Source: Gnetum montanum
Lineage: Eukaryota; Streptophyta; Gnetopsida; Gnetales; Gnetaceae
Length of the DNA stretch: 64,000 nt
Reading direction: 5' to 3'
Assembly (NCBI GenBank): GCA_015680685.1
Contig: MNCI01003059.1
Span: forward strand, 229,535-293,534
Shown here one piece after another: positions 33,354 to 45,449 of this stretch. The first letter of the stretch is position 1. The number at the start of each line of letters is the position of its first letter. The notes beneath the pieces are model-generated. The model did not search any database and was not told where the DNA came from. It saw nothing but the letters and a program-made list of their open reading frames with translations. The position numbers were made by a program, and so were the translations under genes.

Positions 33354-34199
33354 TGATGAGTAATAAAGTAGACCCTACAGCCAACTATGCAAATCACAAG
33401 CATTCACGCATAACTTGGATAAATTTTATAAACTAGACTAGCTTGATTATCCAAATAGTTACGTGATTGATTGCTAGTTCTCATCTTCCCAAACATAGTT
33501 GTATGCTAAGACATATGGTTAAGTGTGATTTAGGCATGTGATGTTGATGTTGAGATGACTATATCAAAATATTATTAAATTATTAAAATATAGCAAATTA
33601 ATCCACTTATCTATCATGTAATCAAGTCCTTGAATAGTCTAAGACGATGAGTGTTTGATCCTAGTCTACCATACATGTCTTGAATGCATGTACTCACTAT
33701 TGGGGTTACTAAGCATTATTCTACTGGGCAAACCAAGTAATAATATTGTTGGGATTACCAAGTGAATACATGTTTATGATAAAAATTGGTCATTACCATA
33801 CATTGAAAAGTAAATATTGTGCTAAAACCATTAAGAAATTAGATAGCAATTAAGGAAATTATTAAACTATACCAAGTGCTACAATGAAGGTAAATATATC
33901 TTGATCTTATTATCATTATGAAAATATGTTTAGGTACAAAATCACTTGAATAAAATTATGGACAATCCATTTAATTCATGTTATGACACTCGATGATACA
34001 TTGTAAGTTTTGCATAAATGAATTACAAGGGTTGCACTACACTATGACTAAAATGGTGCATTTAGTGTGGTAGGTGGCAAGTAGCTATAGATTTTACCAC
34101 CCCTAAATATATTGTATCTATGATGTCATACAAAAGCCAATGATGTTGCACGTGCAACATCTCAACTATGATGTCATGGCTAGGGAAAGATTTTCCTCC
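33354..34199 (-). mobile_element. RE-F 5' LTR
   Basis: Begins TGATGAG at 33354 and pairs with the left LTR. The right end is decayed; by alignment with the left LTR it falls near 34199. A perfect 20-bp palindrome, GATGTTGCACGTGCAACATC, lies in U3 at 34142-34161. Confidence 0.72.
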
Positions 34200-34869
34200 T
34201 AGTTTTTAAAAATTAGTAGAAGTAGATATAGAAGAAAATAGATAATTATTTCTTAAATTAATATTATTTTGAAATGATATTTGCCTACTACATTACATTA
34301 TGTGAAAGCCTTAATCTTTTTATTGAGAAGAGATCCTAAATCACATATGTTGGTCCTATGTTAGTTTATTGATAAAAAACATTCATATGACCCCATTGAA
34401 AATTTATAAATATGGAGATCCTCTATCATTATGGAACTTAAAGATTGGAAGAAGAAAAACTAAAGCTCCAAGAATTTCAATATTATTTTCGTTACTCTCA
34501 AATATACACTCATATTTAATCTTAATTACTCTCATCTCTCACTCTTACTAATTGTGTTTATATCTTAACTCACATCTCTCATAAACTCTTCTTTAGTTTC
34601 AAAAAATTCTGACTTAAAAAAATTTTAGGAATAAGTCAAAGTTATTAAATAAGAATAAAGACCGAAGTCTAAAAAAATATAAATGAATTCAAAAGAGAAA
34701 TCAAAATTTTCTACCAAGAGTATTAGGCCTCACAACCTTGTTTCTAATACAAAAGAATTTCTAATGGCCTTGCATTTGTCTTGAGTAGGATTTTTGAGCC
34801 GTAAGAAGTCATAATTGAAAAGATCACTCACAATATACTAGAATTCTTAAAAATTAAACTCTAAAGGAG

Positions 34870-35099
34870 GCAATCCAAATGTCTTCTTGTGGATTCAAAA
34901 TGCAGCAAAGGTATTAAAGAATGAAGAAAGTAGAGGGTGCATCTTGGATGAACATGGTGTGTACATTGGAAATTCCTTAAATCTGTATATTATTGGTATA
35001 AGCTATGGACCCAATTGGTCTTGGACCCCTGAGGTATTGACTATTAGGAAAGGTGGAATGGTTGATGTTTTTTCGTGGGTCTATTTCCTATTATCATGA
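34870..35099 (+). other. Frame-conserved ORF in unit 1 of the 615-bp array
   Basis: From about 34870 the frame reads GGNPNVFLWIQNAAKVLKNE, continues SRGCILDEHGVYIG, YGPNWSW and IRKGGMVDVF, and stops at TGA. The same frame is open in the other five units with a few substitutions and no indels. It has no upstream ATG in frame (the tract starts after a TAA), so it may be an old exon or chance. I recognise no domain. Confidence 0.35.
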
Positions 35100-38000
35100 T
35101 TTTTACTTGCTTGTGAATTTATGGGTATGGTGTGTAGGTTGTTTTTGTCTTGGTCATATGTTTGTTTGATCCCACCGGCAGTCCCACCAATGGTCGTAAA
35201 CTCTTCTTTAGTTTCAAAAAATTTTGACTTAAACAAATTTTAGGAATAAGTCAAATTTATTAAATAAGAATAAAGATCGAAGTCTAAAAATAAATAAATG
35301 AATTCAAAAGAGAAATCAAAATTTTCTACCTAGAGTACTAGGCCTCACAACCTTGTTTCTAATGCAAAAGAATTTGTAGTGGCCTTGCATTTGTCTTGGG
35401 TAAGATGTTTGAGCTGTAAGAAGTCATAATTGAAAAGATCACTCACGATATACTAGAATTCTTAAAAATTAAACTCTAAAGGAGGCAATCCAAATGTCTT
35501 CTCGTGGATTCAAAATGCAACAAAGGTATTAAAGAATGAAGAAAGTAGAGGGTGCATCTTGGATGAACATGGTGTGTACATTGGAAATTGCTTAAATGTG
35601 TATATTATTGGTATAAGCTATGGACCAAATTGGTCTTGGACCCTTGAGGTATTGACTATTAGGAAAGGTGGAATGGTTGATGTTTTTGTGCGGGTCTATT
35701 TCCTATTATCATGATTTTTACTTGCTTGTGAATTTATGGGTATGGTGTGTAGGTTGTTTTTGTCTTGGTCATATGTTTGTTTGTTCCCATCGGCGGTCCC
35801 ACCAATGGTCATAAACTCTTCTTTAGTTTCAAAAAATTCTGACTTAAACAAATTTTAGGAATAAGTCAAAGTTATTAAATAAGAATAAAGATTGAAGTCT
35901 AACAATAGATAAATGAATTCAAAAGAGAAATCAAAATTTTCTACCTAGAGTACTAGTCCTCACAACCTTGTTTCTAATGCAAAAGAATTTGTAGTGGCCT
36001 TGCATTTGTCTTGGGTAAGATGTTTGAGCTGTAAGAAGTCATAATTGAAAAGATCACTCACAATATACTAGAATTCTTAAAAATTAAACTCTAAAGGAGG
36101 CAATCCAAATGTCTTCTCGTGGATTCAAAATGCAACAAAGGTATTAAAGAATGAAGAAAGTAGAGCGTGCATCTTGGATGAACATGGTGTGTACATTGGA
36201 AATTGCTTAAATGTGTATATTATTGGTATAAGCTATGGACCAAATTGGTCTTGGACCCTTGAGGTATTGACTATTAGGAAAGGTGGAATGGTTGATGTTT
36301 TTGCACGGGTCTATTTCCTATTATCATGATTTTTACTTGCTTGTGAATTTATGGGTCTAGTGTGTAGGTTGTTTTTGTCTTGGTCATATGTTTGTTTGTT
36401 CCCAACAGTAGTCCCACCAATGGTCGTAAACTCTTCTCTAGTTTCAAAAAATTCTGACTTAAACAAATTTTAGGAATAAGTCAAATTTATTAAATAAGAA
36501 TAAAGACCGAAGTCTAAAAATAAATAAATGAATTCAAAGGAGAAATCAAAATTTTCTACCTAGAGTACTAGGCCTCACAACCTTGTTTCTAACCTTGTTT
36601 CTAATGGAAAAGAATTTGTAGTGGCATTGCATTTGTCTTGAGTAGGATTTTTGAGCCGTAAGAAGTCATAATTGAAAATATCACTCACAATATACTAGAA
36701 TTCTTAAAAATTAAACTCTAAAGGAGGCAATCCAAATGTCTTCTCGTGGATTCAAAATGTAGCAAAGGTATTAAACAATGAAGAAAGTAGAGGGTGCATC
36801 TTGGATGAACATGGTGTGTACATTGGAAATTGCTTAAATGTGTATATTATTGGTATAAGCTATGGACCAAATTGGTCTTGGACCCTTGAGGTATTGACTA
36901 TTAGGAAAGGTGGAATGGTTGATGTTTTTGCGCGGGTCTATTTCCTATTATCATGATTTTTACTTGCTTGTGAATTTATGGGTATGGTGTGTAGGTTGTT
37001 TTTGTCTTGGTCATATGTTTGTTTGTTCCCATCGGCGGTCCCACCAATGGNAAGTAGTCCCACCAATGGTCGTAAACTCTTCTTTAGTTTCAAAAAATTC
37101 TGACTTAAACAAATTTTAGGAATAAGTCAAAGTTATTAAATAAGAATAAAGATTGAAGTCTAAAAATAAATAAATGAATTCAAAAGAGAAATCAAAATTT
37201 TCTACCTAGAGTACTAGGCCTCACAGCCTTGTTTCTAATGCAAAAGAATTTGTAGTGGCCTTGCATTTGTCTTGAATAGGATTTTTGAGCCGTAAGAAGT
37301 CATAATTGAAAAGCTCACTCACAATATACTAGAATTCTTAAAAATTAAACTCTAAAGGAGGCAATCCAAATGTTTTCTTGTGGATTCAAAATGCAACAGA
37401 GGTATTAAAGAATGAAGAAAGTAGAGGGTACATCTTGGATGAACATGGTGTGTACTTTGGAAATTGCTTAAATCTATATTTTATTGGTATGCGATATGGA
37501 CCAAATTGGTCTTGGACCCTTGAGGTATTGACTATTAGGAAAGGTGGAATGGTTGATGTTTTTTCGCACGTCTATTTCCCATGATTATGATTTTTACCTG
37601 CTTGTGAATTTATGGGTATGGTGTGTAGGTTGTTTTTGTCTTGGTCATATGTTTGTTTGTTCCCAACAGTAGTCCCACCAATGGTCGTAAACTCTTCTTT
37701 AGTTTCAAAAAATTCTGACTTAAACAAATTTTAGGAATAAGTCAAAGTTATTAAATAAGAATAAAGATTGAAGTCTAAAAATAAATAAATGAATTCAAAA
37801 GAGAAATCAAAATTTTCTACTAAGAGTATTAGGCCTTACAACCTTGTTTCTAATACAAAAGAATTTCTAATGGCCTTGCATTTGTCTTGAGTAGGATTTT
37901 TGAGCTGTAAGAAGTCATAATTGAAAAGATCACTCACAATATACTAGAATTCTTAAAAATTAAACTCTAAAGGAGGCAATCCAAATGTTTTCTTGTGGAT

Positions 38001-38185
38001 TCAAAATGCAACAAAGGTATTAAAGAATGAAGAAAGTAGAGGGTACATCTTGGATGAACATGGTGTGTACTTTGGAAATTGCTTAAATCTATATTTTATT
38101 GGTATGCGCTATGGACCAAATTGGTCTTGGACCCTTGAGGTATTGACTATTAGGAAAGATGGAATGGTTGATGTTTTTTCGCACA

Positions 38186-38323
38186 TCTATTTCCTATGAT
38201 TATGATTTTTACCTGCTTGTGAATTTATGGGTCTATTTCCTATGATTATGATTTTTACCTGCTTGTGAATTTATGGGTCTATTTCCTATGATTATGATTT
38301 TTACCTGCTTGTGAATTTATGGG
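38186..38323 (+). repeat. Three 46-bp direct repeats
   Basis: TCTATTTCCTATGATTATGA plus 26 further bases, repeated three times head to tail inside the last 615-bp unit. Confidence 0.9.
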
Positions 38324-38466
38324 TATGGTGTGTAGGTTGTTTTTGTCTTGGTCATATGTTTGTTTTTGGCTTGGTCATATATTTTTTTGTTCTCAACGGT
38401 GGCCCACCAATGTTTTTTGTCTTGGTCATATGTTTGTTTTTTCTCAACGGTGGTCCCACCAATGGT

Positions 38467-39690
38467 GTTTTGGATAAAAGTATAGGATTACCTACACCTA
38501 TATAGAAAAACCCCTAATAAATACGCCCAAATGAGGGCTATTTTATCACCTACTTGTATTTTACAATTTTTTTCTTTATCACTTACTTGTATTTTACATT
38601 TTTCTAAAAGATATATGTGGTGCACCCCCAGCCCCGTCCTCCCCCTTACAAACCCCACAATTTGGACATCTATCTTTTTTATTTTAAGGATTAACAAATG
38701 GGAAATTTTCTTTAAAAAACTATTATTGGATATTACAGCTCATTGCTTACCCGCTTTCATATATCAATCTCTGATGGTCACTGGCTTGACCGGCTTCCAT
38801 ATCCTTTGGGGAACAAATTTTTAACTAAAGTCTTTGCCACTCAAAAGTTAAACTTTTAAAGCTTAGAATTTTCAAATAAAAAAAAACTAGTTTTCAGCTG
38901 GTTTTCAGCTGGAGAGAGTCTTGGGTCCCATTAAGGATAAGATAACATCTTAGAATTTCTTTAGACAACTTTTAAATTTGTCGTTTTCTCCATAAAGTTT
39001 ACATCCCTGTAATTGGAGAAGGTAATAATTAACGCGTGGACGAGTATAGTAAGAGTCAATCAATGATTACGAAGAATCTTACGTTCCTGTGCCCGGTTAC
39101 CCTCCTCGACGGTGAATCCAATATATTAAAGCAGCAAATTTTATTCTTACGTTTCTGTATTGTCCTTATCAAAGTTTTAAGCATCTTTGTCAGAGAATGC
39201 CATGCTTTTTCAACCAGAAAGGCGTAAAATAAAAAGAAAACACTTGATCTAAAGCTAAAAACCAAACCAGCTTTTCTGTCCCACATGAAACGCTTCTCAC
39301 GGTAGGTCAAAGATCCGGATCATGCAGATGCAGCTTTCATATGTACAAAAAGGTAAGAAATCCGGGGAACAATATCCGCTATCGATTGAAGGCGGGATAA
39401 AAAAACCAGACACGACACAAAATACCTAGCGAATGATAATAATAAACCTGATGGTATTAAAAAACCCAATCATGCTTCATTCTTTCGGATTTCGACTCCT
39501 CAGCAAAGCGCAGGTTCCAGAACTCATCGTATCTTATTAGACTAAAATGATGCGGCTCGAATGAGAGCAGACATGTCTCTGTTGCGGTACAGTTTAAAGG
39601 ACTGGATGAAAGGGAGGGATGGAACAGGAGCAGCTCTGAATCATCGATGTAGTTATCATAAGCCAAGGTGTGGGCCATGTCAGCAGAGCC
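38467..39690. other. Low-copy intergenic DNA upstream of the CBL gene
   Basis: This stretch resembles none of the repeat families in the window. It is probably the upstream flank and promoter region of the CBL gene. No convincing ORF; a short duplicated CACCTACTTGTATTTTACA-type motif lies at about 38548-38598. Confidence 0.45.
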
Positions 39691-39813
39691 ATGGTTGATT
39701 CCAGAGCATGTTCAAGGTCCCACGCCTCCGCAAATAGCATTGCAAGAGCTCTGCAGGAGCAGAAGATAGCGGTAGCGAAGAAGAAGAAGGCGCTGGAAAG
39801 CGTGGCCGAGTAG
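39691..39813 (+). other. Short 40-codon ORF upstream of CBL (possible uORF)
   Basis: ATG 39691 to TAG 39813. The sequence is Ala/Lys/Arg/Glu-rich (ANSIARALQEQK, VAKKKKALESVAE). It sits in the GC-richer region that leads into the probable CBL 5' UTR exon. It could be an upstream ORF, a fragment of a promoter-proximal exon, or chance in purine-rich DNA. Confidence 0.25.
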
Positions 39814-39839
39814 ACGATGGATATCGAACGATGGCAGTA

Positions 39840-40212
39840 GAAGAAGGGAGGTTGTAGGATGGATTTTGATATTTAGTGCTTGTGGTTTACCTTTGCCGCC
39901 GTAACAGAAGCAATAGAGGCCTACTTCAAAGAGATAGGTGCCGAGGATTGTGCAATTATTGGCTCTTTCGCCTGAGGTTCGCCTTGAAGATCCAGCTCAG
40001 CAGACGTCTCTGGTGCTTGCTCCGTGCCTGTGATGTGATCTTGTGCCTCTGCGTTTAGCACCGCCGCGCCTTTGATTTTGTGCATGTGTTTAGCAGAGCC
40101 ACCGCCACCGCGGCCAAGGATTGAATTCGTAGGAAGGCCCCGGATAAGGCGTCTACTCGATCTATCACGTAATTCTTCGTTGTTCACACGAATTCTTAAC
40201 GTGAATGTCGCG
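39840..40212 (+). other. Probable 5' UTR exon of the CBL gene
   Basis: A GC-richer, low-copy segment ends with GTCGCG followed by GTAAGTG at 40213, a strong donor site. The next good acceptor before the start codon is CTCTGCAG ending at 42867. That makes a 2.65-kb intron in the 5' UTR, a common arrangement in plant CBL genes. A second possible non-coding exon is 40782-40821 (ACTT-rich intron end, then a GTGTGT donor). The exon start is not determined. Confidence 0.45.
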
Positions 40213-42867
40213 GTAAGTGACTGTGTTGCTGCAATTTTTTTATATTTTTTTTGGTTTTTTCTCTCAGTTCCTTGTGAGGTATCAGTTCCCTTTCCGCGTT
40301 GGTTTTGCTTAGGGTGTTACGATGTTGTAAGAGGATGTGGCTGCCTCGGCGTATTTTAGATTTCTTTTCTTGAAAGACGAGTTGTTTTTTCCGGCGATCT
40401 TTGTTTTCGGCTTTAGGATTTTGCGATTCGGTGGAAAGTTTCGGTTTACCTGGTTATTCTTAAAAGTGCGGATTCAGCGGGTGTATTTTGATCAAACATG
40501 GAAAGGAGTAATTGAAAGTTGCAGTGAGGTTCTGCAAGACGATGGAAACGATTGTGTTTAGCTCTTAGCTGCTATGTATTGATCTGATTCTTCTGCATGT
40601 TTTGTAACGAGTCTTTATCTGGTGCACAATCATTTAGGATGGAAGATCTCGCAAGTCCTTGGATTCCTGATTATTTCAGGGCTTCCTTGCTTTGATGGTG
40701 AATGATGCAAGGGGAACGATTTGCTGGACTCCCACTCCATATAAGCCGTTTCTGATAACTTTGTTTTCCTTTGTAAATAGGAAGGACCACTTCAGTTCTG
40801 ACATGGCAATTGATCAGAGCAAGGTGTGTCTAATAGCTGAAGACAGCTTTCTGATTTTGACATGTTTAAAGGTTTTTTTTTGGTAGTTTCTTGTGACTCC
40901 GAATTTAGTGGCTTGTCTGGACAAATGCTGTAATATATTGTTTGGCTGCCCATCGAGGACTTGCGGTAAAGCTTCTTTGACTTGTGGAACGGCTTCACCA
41001 TAGACCTAATCATAATGTACGTTTGATATGGTTCGATGACATCGAGAATAACAGCTTGATGAAACATGGAGAGGAATATGAATGAGAACTTGCCATGCAG
41101 GCGGGTGATTTTTAGTTAAAGACTTTACAGGAGGCGTATGACGATGATACTTGTACTGGCAATACAGAGGCAGCTGTTATTTTTCCTCGTTATATCTGCA
41201 GATTCTCGATCTTGATTTTCAGTGGGGCAAAGATGCCGAATTTCGAACTACTCCAGTATTTTATCGAGTTGCAGCCTTTTGAACCTGTAGACGTAGCGTA
41301 ATAGATTTTGGTCACTTAGCTACAAATTTGGACGAGTTAGTGATTGAAAGATTGGAAAGGGAACAGCGCTGTTCGATCTTAGTCTATGTAAATCAAGCAT
41401 CGAATTATGGGTAGAGGTTGCGTCTTGTGATCTTGTCCTCATTCATATGTACGGTCAATAGGGCATTTAATCAATTATGAAATGCAGAAGACTTCTTCCC
41501 ATCCCCCTGAAGCGTTATGGATTTTATCTTACATTCGCAGTGGGGATTCGATTATTGATGTCTCGGAGAGTGTTTCAGCTTTTACCATATTTTTATGCAT
41601 GACGCTTCAGTTCCTCTCCTTTTGGCATTCGGCAGTTAGCAGCTGCTAATCCTATGTCAATTCTTGAAAACGGCTGTAAAAAGGGGATTGTTTTTTCCAA
41701 ATTGGCATGACAGTACCATGTGTATTTATCACCACGGCCCACGACCAACAAATGCCATTTTTGGACGAGTATGTGTTCATGCGAGTTCGTATTGTTTGTG
41801 TTTTTCCTGTCATCCTTTGGAAGACTTCTCTCGGATTTTAAGACACCATTTCTCGAGTTAGCCGTCGTTTACACGTATTCCCTCTCGATTTCTGATGCGT
41901 ACGTCGGTGAAAATCAAATATGTCGTGTTAGACACCTGCCTATGGATTACATTGGCCGAGGAAAAGCTTGTGGAAGGAATAAAGCCGCAGATGGATTCTC
42001 TTGCTTTTAATCCGAATTCTTAGCATTTGCTTATTGGCACACGACTCCTTAGAAAGCAGCTTTTTATCGGGTTATGGTTCTCTACTTTATGAGTATGAAC
42101 TTCATCTAGTTCGATGATTGTCCATACCAGAAACATTATCGTTTAATTGCAGAAAATATACATGAATAGTTTCCAAGGCCTCTTGTGCGTACAGTGTTGG
42201 CAGCACCGGCAGTTAATTATAGTAGGGAATTGCAGAGGTATAGATCATTACAAGTAAAACTCCGTTTGGACTATTTTGCTGCCATATGTTACAGTTATTC
42301 CTATTGTGGCAGCCAAAGTTTGGAAATTGAATTTTCGAATTCAAAGAACCAGCGTGCAAATAATATTATTTCGAATAGATTTTATGAAATTGAAATCTTA
42401 ATTGTAACGCATGTTTTTTTTTTATAAAAATATTGCAAAGGAATCCATAGAAGAAACGGAGTTACAACGTAATTTCAAGATCATGAAAATGTAAAGCACT
42501 TTAACTTTAATTTGTAAACTGTTTGACTGTGGAAACAGAAGCAAGGGATTCCACAATCAATGTCAAGTAATTCGTAGCATCGGACAGGCGAAGGATATGC
42601 GTATCTGTTTTATCGTCATTGTGTGTTTCTTCTTTTTGCTTTAAAATTTAGGCGCATCAAATTTGTAGGACAGGAACATTAACTGTGTTCAGAACATAAA
42701 TATTGTTAACAGAAGAACGATTGGATTGTTTGACATTGAAAACGATATGGACGGCAATGGTTTTCTTTTCTATATTATATAATTTGGTTGCTGGAAGGAG
42801 TAATTTTCTTCAATCTGATACTATATACCGTGTAAAGCCTAATGCAAATTTATTTGCATCTCTGCAG

Positions 42868-43905
42868 GTATGGAGTGTGCTGATAGGACAAATCATGGTG
42901 CAGTGCCTAGACGGGTTACACTATTTTGTAAATTGCTTGTTCCAGTGTTTTGAGATCAATGGTTTTAAAAATCCAAATGGTCTTCAAAATCCTGAAATAA
43001 TAGCAAGAGAAACTGTTTGTAAGTTGTCTTTGATGCATGTTGTCTCATGTAGAGTAACAAAAGATAGTGAAAGTTAAGTAGAAGCAGAAAGCACACATAG
43101 ATAAAATCTTATGTTATTCTGGGTTTTGTGCTGTTTCCAGTTAGTGTAAGCGAGGTCGAAGCTCTTTATGAATTATTCAAGAAGATCAGTAGTGCTGTAA
43201 TTGATGATGGTCTGATCAACAAGGTATTATTTGTAGAGATTTAACACCCGTCAAATTTATTTTTATTAGATTACATTTAACTGAAGTATTTCCAGGGAGC
43301 ATCCCATGGTTATTTAGATTAACAAGTTTCTAAAGTAAATTTCTCGAGTACAGGCTTTTTTCCCTACAATTATATGAAATAATTCGTGAATTTGCACATG
43401 CATATTGCGCACAATGAAGGTATGCTTTTTTGTCAACTAGAAAGTGAACCGTTAAAAAGGACCAGTTGTGATTCTTATTTAATTACATGAGCCAGCAAAA
43501 CAGAAAGTCACGTACTTTGTTGCCATATTCCCATCAGATGCTCTTCATTTGTTCAGATTGTGATTGAACCATTGTATTCCTTTGTTCACATTACATACTC
43601 TGATTATACGAAAAACAAGCAGTCATTTGGCAATTCCAATATTTGCCTGATCTTGAACGTTGTCCATGTTTGTATGCTCTTTTTCTTTAGGTTACAATAG
43701 TTCTCAAACTTACAGCCTATTACTTTTAAACTAAGATACGCTGCGAGCTGTAAATGTAAGCAGTCATAACTGCTGTATCAACCAGTTAGCTTGCAAATTG
43801 AAAAACTAATTGACAATTCTAATGATTGATTTTCTACCATTGCAGGAGGAGTTTCAGCTAGCTTTATTTAAAACAAGGAAAAAGGAAAGCTTATTTGCAG
43901 ATAGA
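42868..43905 (+). CDS. CBL: Calcineurin B-like calcium sensor (CBL2/3-type), 5' three coding exons
   Basis: CBL proteins bind calcium through EF hands and recruit CIPK kinases to membranes. Exons: 42868-43018 (27 nt of UTR, then ATG at 42895; 124 coding nt), 43141-43223 (83 nt) and 43846-43905 (60 nt). All junctions have GT-AG ends and the phases match (1, 0, 0). The protein starts MVQCLDG and passes through [38 protein letters not shown] and [15 protein letters not shown] to [17 protein letters not shown] is the atypical long loop of CBL EF hand 1. The 83- and 60-nt exons are the sizes I know from plant CBL genes. Cys 4, 14 and 18 in an unmyristoylated N-terminus (no MGC) resemble tonoplast-targeted, S-acylated CBL2/3; that targeting is inference. 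EF hands 2-4 lie beyond the window or are lost. Confidence 0.85.
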
Positions 43906-44239
43906 GTATGGATGTCATCTAACTGATTATGCCTTTATTAACCTTTTACAATTTAGCAGAGTCAGTAGATTGTATCTTTTCTAAAATTTGTTTTCGTTGC
44001 AATACAATATACGTTTAAGAATACACACTGAAGTAGGGCTTGATGCTTTTAACCATATTAACAGTGCATGGTTGTGTTAAACAGTTGTACATGTGTCATG
44101 CACGGCACTTAATTTCCCTTGTAGTAATTCTTCATTTTATGAAAATTTGGTTCATTCTATGAAAACTAAAATAAATTTTTGTCAAATTATTCTGAGCTGT
44201 TTTATCATGAAGCAGATATGAATTTTAGTGGTTAAGAAT

Positions 44240-44425
44240 TGAGAGTGGTTGTTGGAACCAAGACATTGACTATGTATACCTCAGGCCATATAGCCAACAC
44301 AGTACTGTGGTAGAAGTTAAGCATAACACAACAATGCCTCTGGTAGAGCTTGAATTTGCAACCTGTTGCATACAAAGCAACAGGGTGTTACTAATTGCAT
44401 ACAAGCTACAGCTTTGATTCCAATG
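44240..44425 (-). mobile_element. tRNA-derived SINE, copy 1
   Basis: The minus strand shows a polymerase III B-box-like GTTGCAAATTCAAGC preceded by a tRNA-like arm. It then shares TGTTGGCTATATG and ATAGT blocks with copy 2 in the same order. The A box is decayed. Confidence 0.55.
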
Positions 44426-45210
44426 AGTTTTGCTAAGATATGATCTTGTTTTGCAAATTATGACTGTGATCATGATTTGTAGGAGAATAGTGAATGCTAC
44501 TTATTAATGTTATTGAAAATTGTTGGCTAGAATATTTGGAATATTTCAATGATTTTATATAATATGGCTTAAGCTTTCTTAAAAGTATTTTTTTCTTTGT
44601 AAATACAAGAAATAATTTTTGAATGAGAGACTATACAGAAATTTCTTTTTGGTTTCTTTAGATATGGTTGACTATTGTTGGGAGCATAGGACAAGTTTTC
44701 TTATACTTGGGGCGTTACTAAAGTAGCTCATCAATTATGAAATTTAGAAGCCCAAGACAGTTTACAGAAGCAATGGATTAAAACAAGGGGAGTGTATATC
44801 ACTTTTTGTCATGATTGTTGTTGAAGCTTTAGGATACTTATTAAGAAAGCTAATAAAGGAGAGATTAAAGGAATCACACTAGCTTGATTAGAGGAACCAA
44901 ACTAAACTAGGAGGTTGTTTGTGTGATTTTGGATGTATAATTTGCTGATACAATAAACTTTTGGAAGCCCAAGAAATGTACATTCAAAATCACAAGGAGG
45001 TGTTGCATAATTTGAGAAGGAATAAAATAGAATTATGAAATGAATTTTTACAGAGAATGGCACAAAGGTTAGCTGGTTGGTGGGATAAGGTTCCCACCGT
45101 TGCTAGAAAATTACAATTAATTCACAGCTGTCTTCCTCCTAATTTACTATATTTAATGTTATGTTTATGGACATCAAGGGAGGTAGTTATGATACTAGAG
45201 AAATTAGAAA

Positions 45211-45380
45211 GGGGTTGGGGGTGTTAGAACTCAAAACAATTTTACTATGGGTGCACCCCAAAACATATAGCCAACAAGAATTATACAAGCATATAATGAT
45301 GCTTCAAGTGTGATTTGAACTAGCAATCTCTTGCTTACTAAGACAATCAGCTAACCACTTGAGTCACCTATGATTGGCTA
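45211..45380 (-). mobile_element. tRNA-derived SINE, copy 2
   Basis: The minus strand reads GGTGACTCAAGTGGTTAGC (an A box close to TGGCNNAGTGG) and then AGTTCAAATCAC (B box) 33 bases further on. The non-tRNA body follows, with TTGTTGGCTATATG and GGGGTGCACCCATAG. The B box and body align with copy 1. Confidence 0.65.
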
Positions 45381-45449
45381 AACAGGAGAATTATTGGAAA
45401 TGGAAATGCTTAATTACGTCCTTGTGAGACCATAAAGGGTCTACAGGAC

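Larger units (their letters stand above)
23332..34199 (-). mobile_element. RE-F, complete but very decayed Ty3/gypsy element
   Basis: About 9.9 kb excluding a 969-bp nested solo LTR. On the minus strand: 5' LTR (about 34199-33354), primer-binding site, gag, protease, reverse transcriptase, RNase H, integrase, an extra pseudo-ORF, a polypurine remnant and the 3' LTR (24161-23332). Almost every domain can be found, but all carry many stops. No target duplication was recognised with confidence. Confidence 0.82.
34582..38466. repeat. Tandem array of six ~615-bp units
   Basis: Units start with TAAACTCTTCT(T/C)TAGTTTC at 34582, 35197, 35812, 36427, 37073 and 37688. Spacing is 615 bp except the fourth (646 bp, with an internal 13-bp duplication and a single N at 37051). 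Unit ends share TCCCACCAATGGTC. The sixth unit carries three copies of a 46-bp subrepeat (38186-38323), then partial copies of the unit end to 38466. Each unit keeps one reading frame of about 75 codons open. Confidence 0.92.

Noticed and set aside
1-34199. Endogenous pararetrovirus origin for the reverse-transcriptase sequences
   Set aside because: Integrase, paired LTRs, tRNA-Asp primer sites and 5-bp target duplications all identify LTR retrotransposons; no movement-protein or coat-protein-like region is seen.
34887-38199. Short proteins (68-70 codons) starting with TTG in the 615-bp units
   Set aside because: TTG is not a normal plant start codon and no ATG is in frame. The frame conservation is reported as a finding but no gene is called.
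39921-40187. 88-codon minus-strand ORF opposite the CBL leader
   Set aside because: GC-rich chance frame overlapping the probable 5' UTR exon; no domain or splice support.
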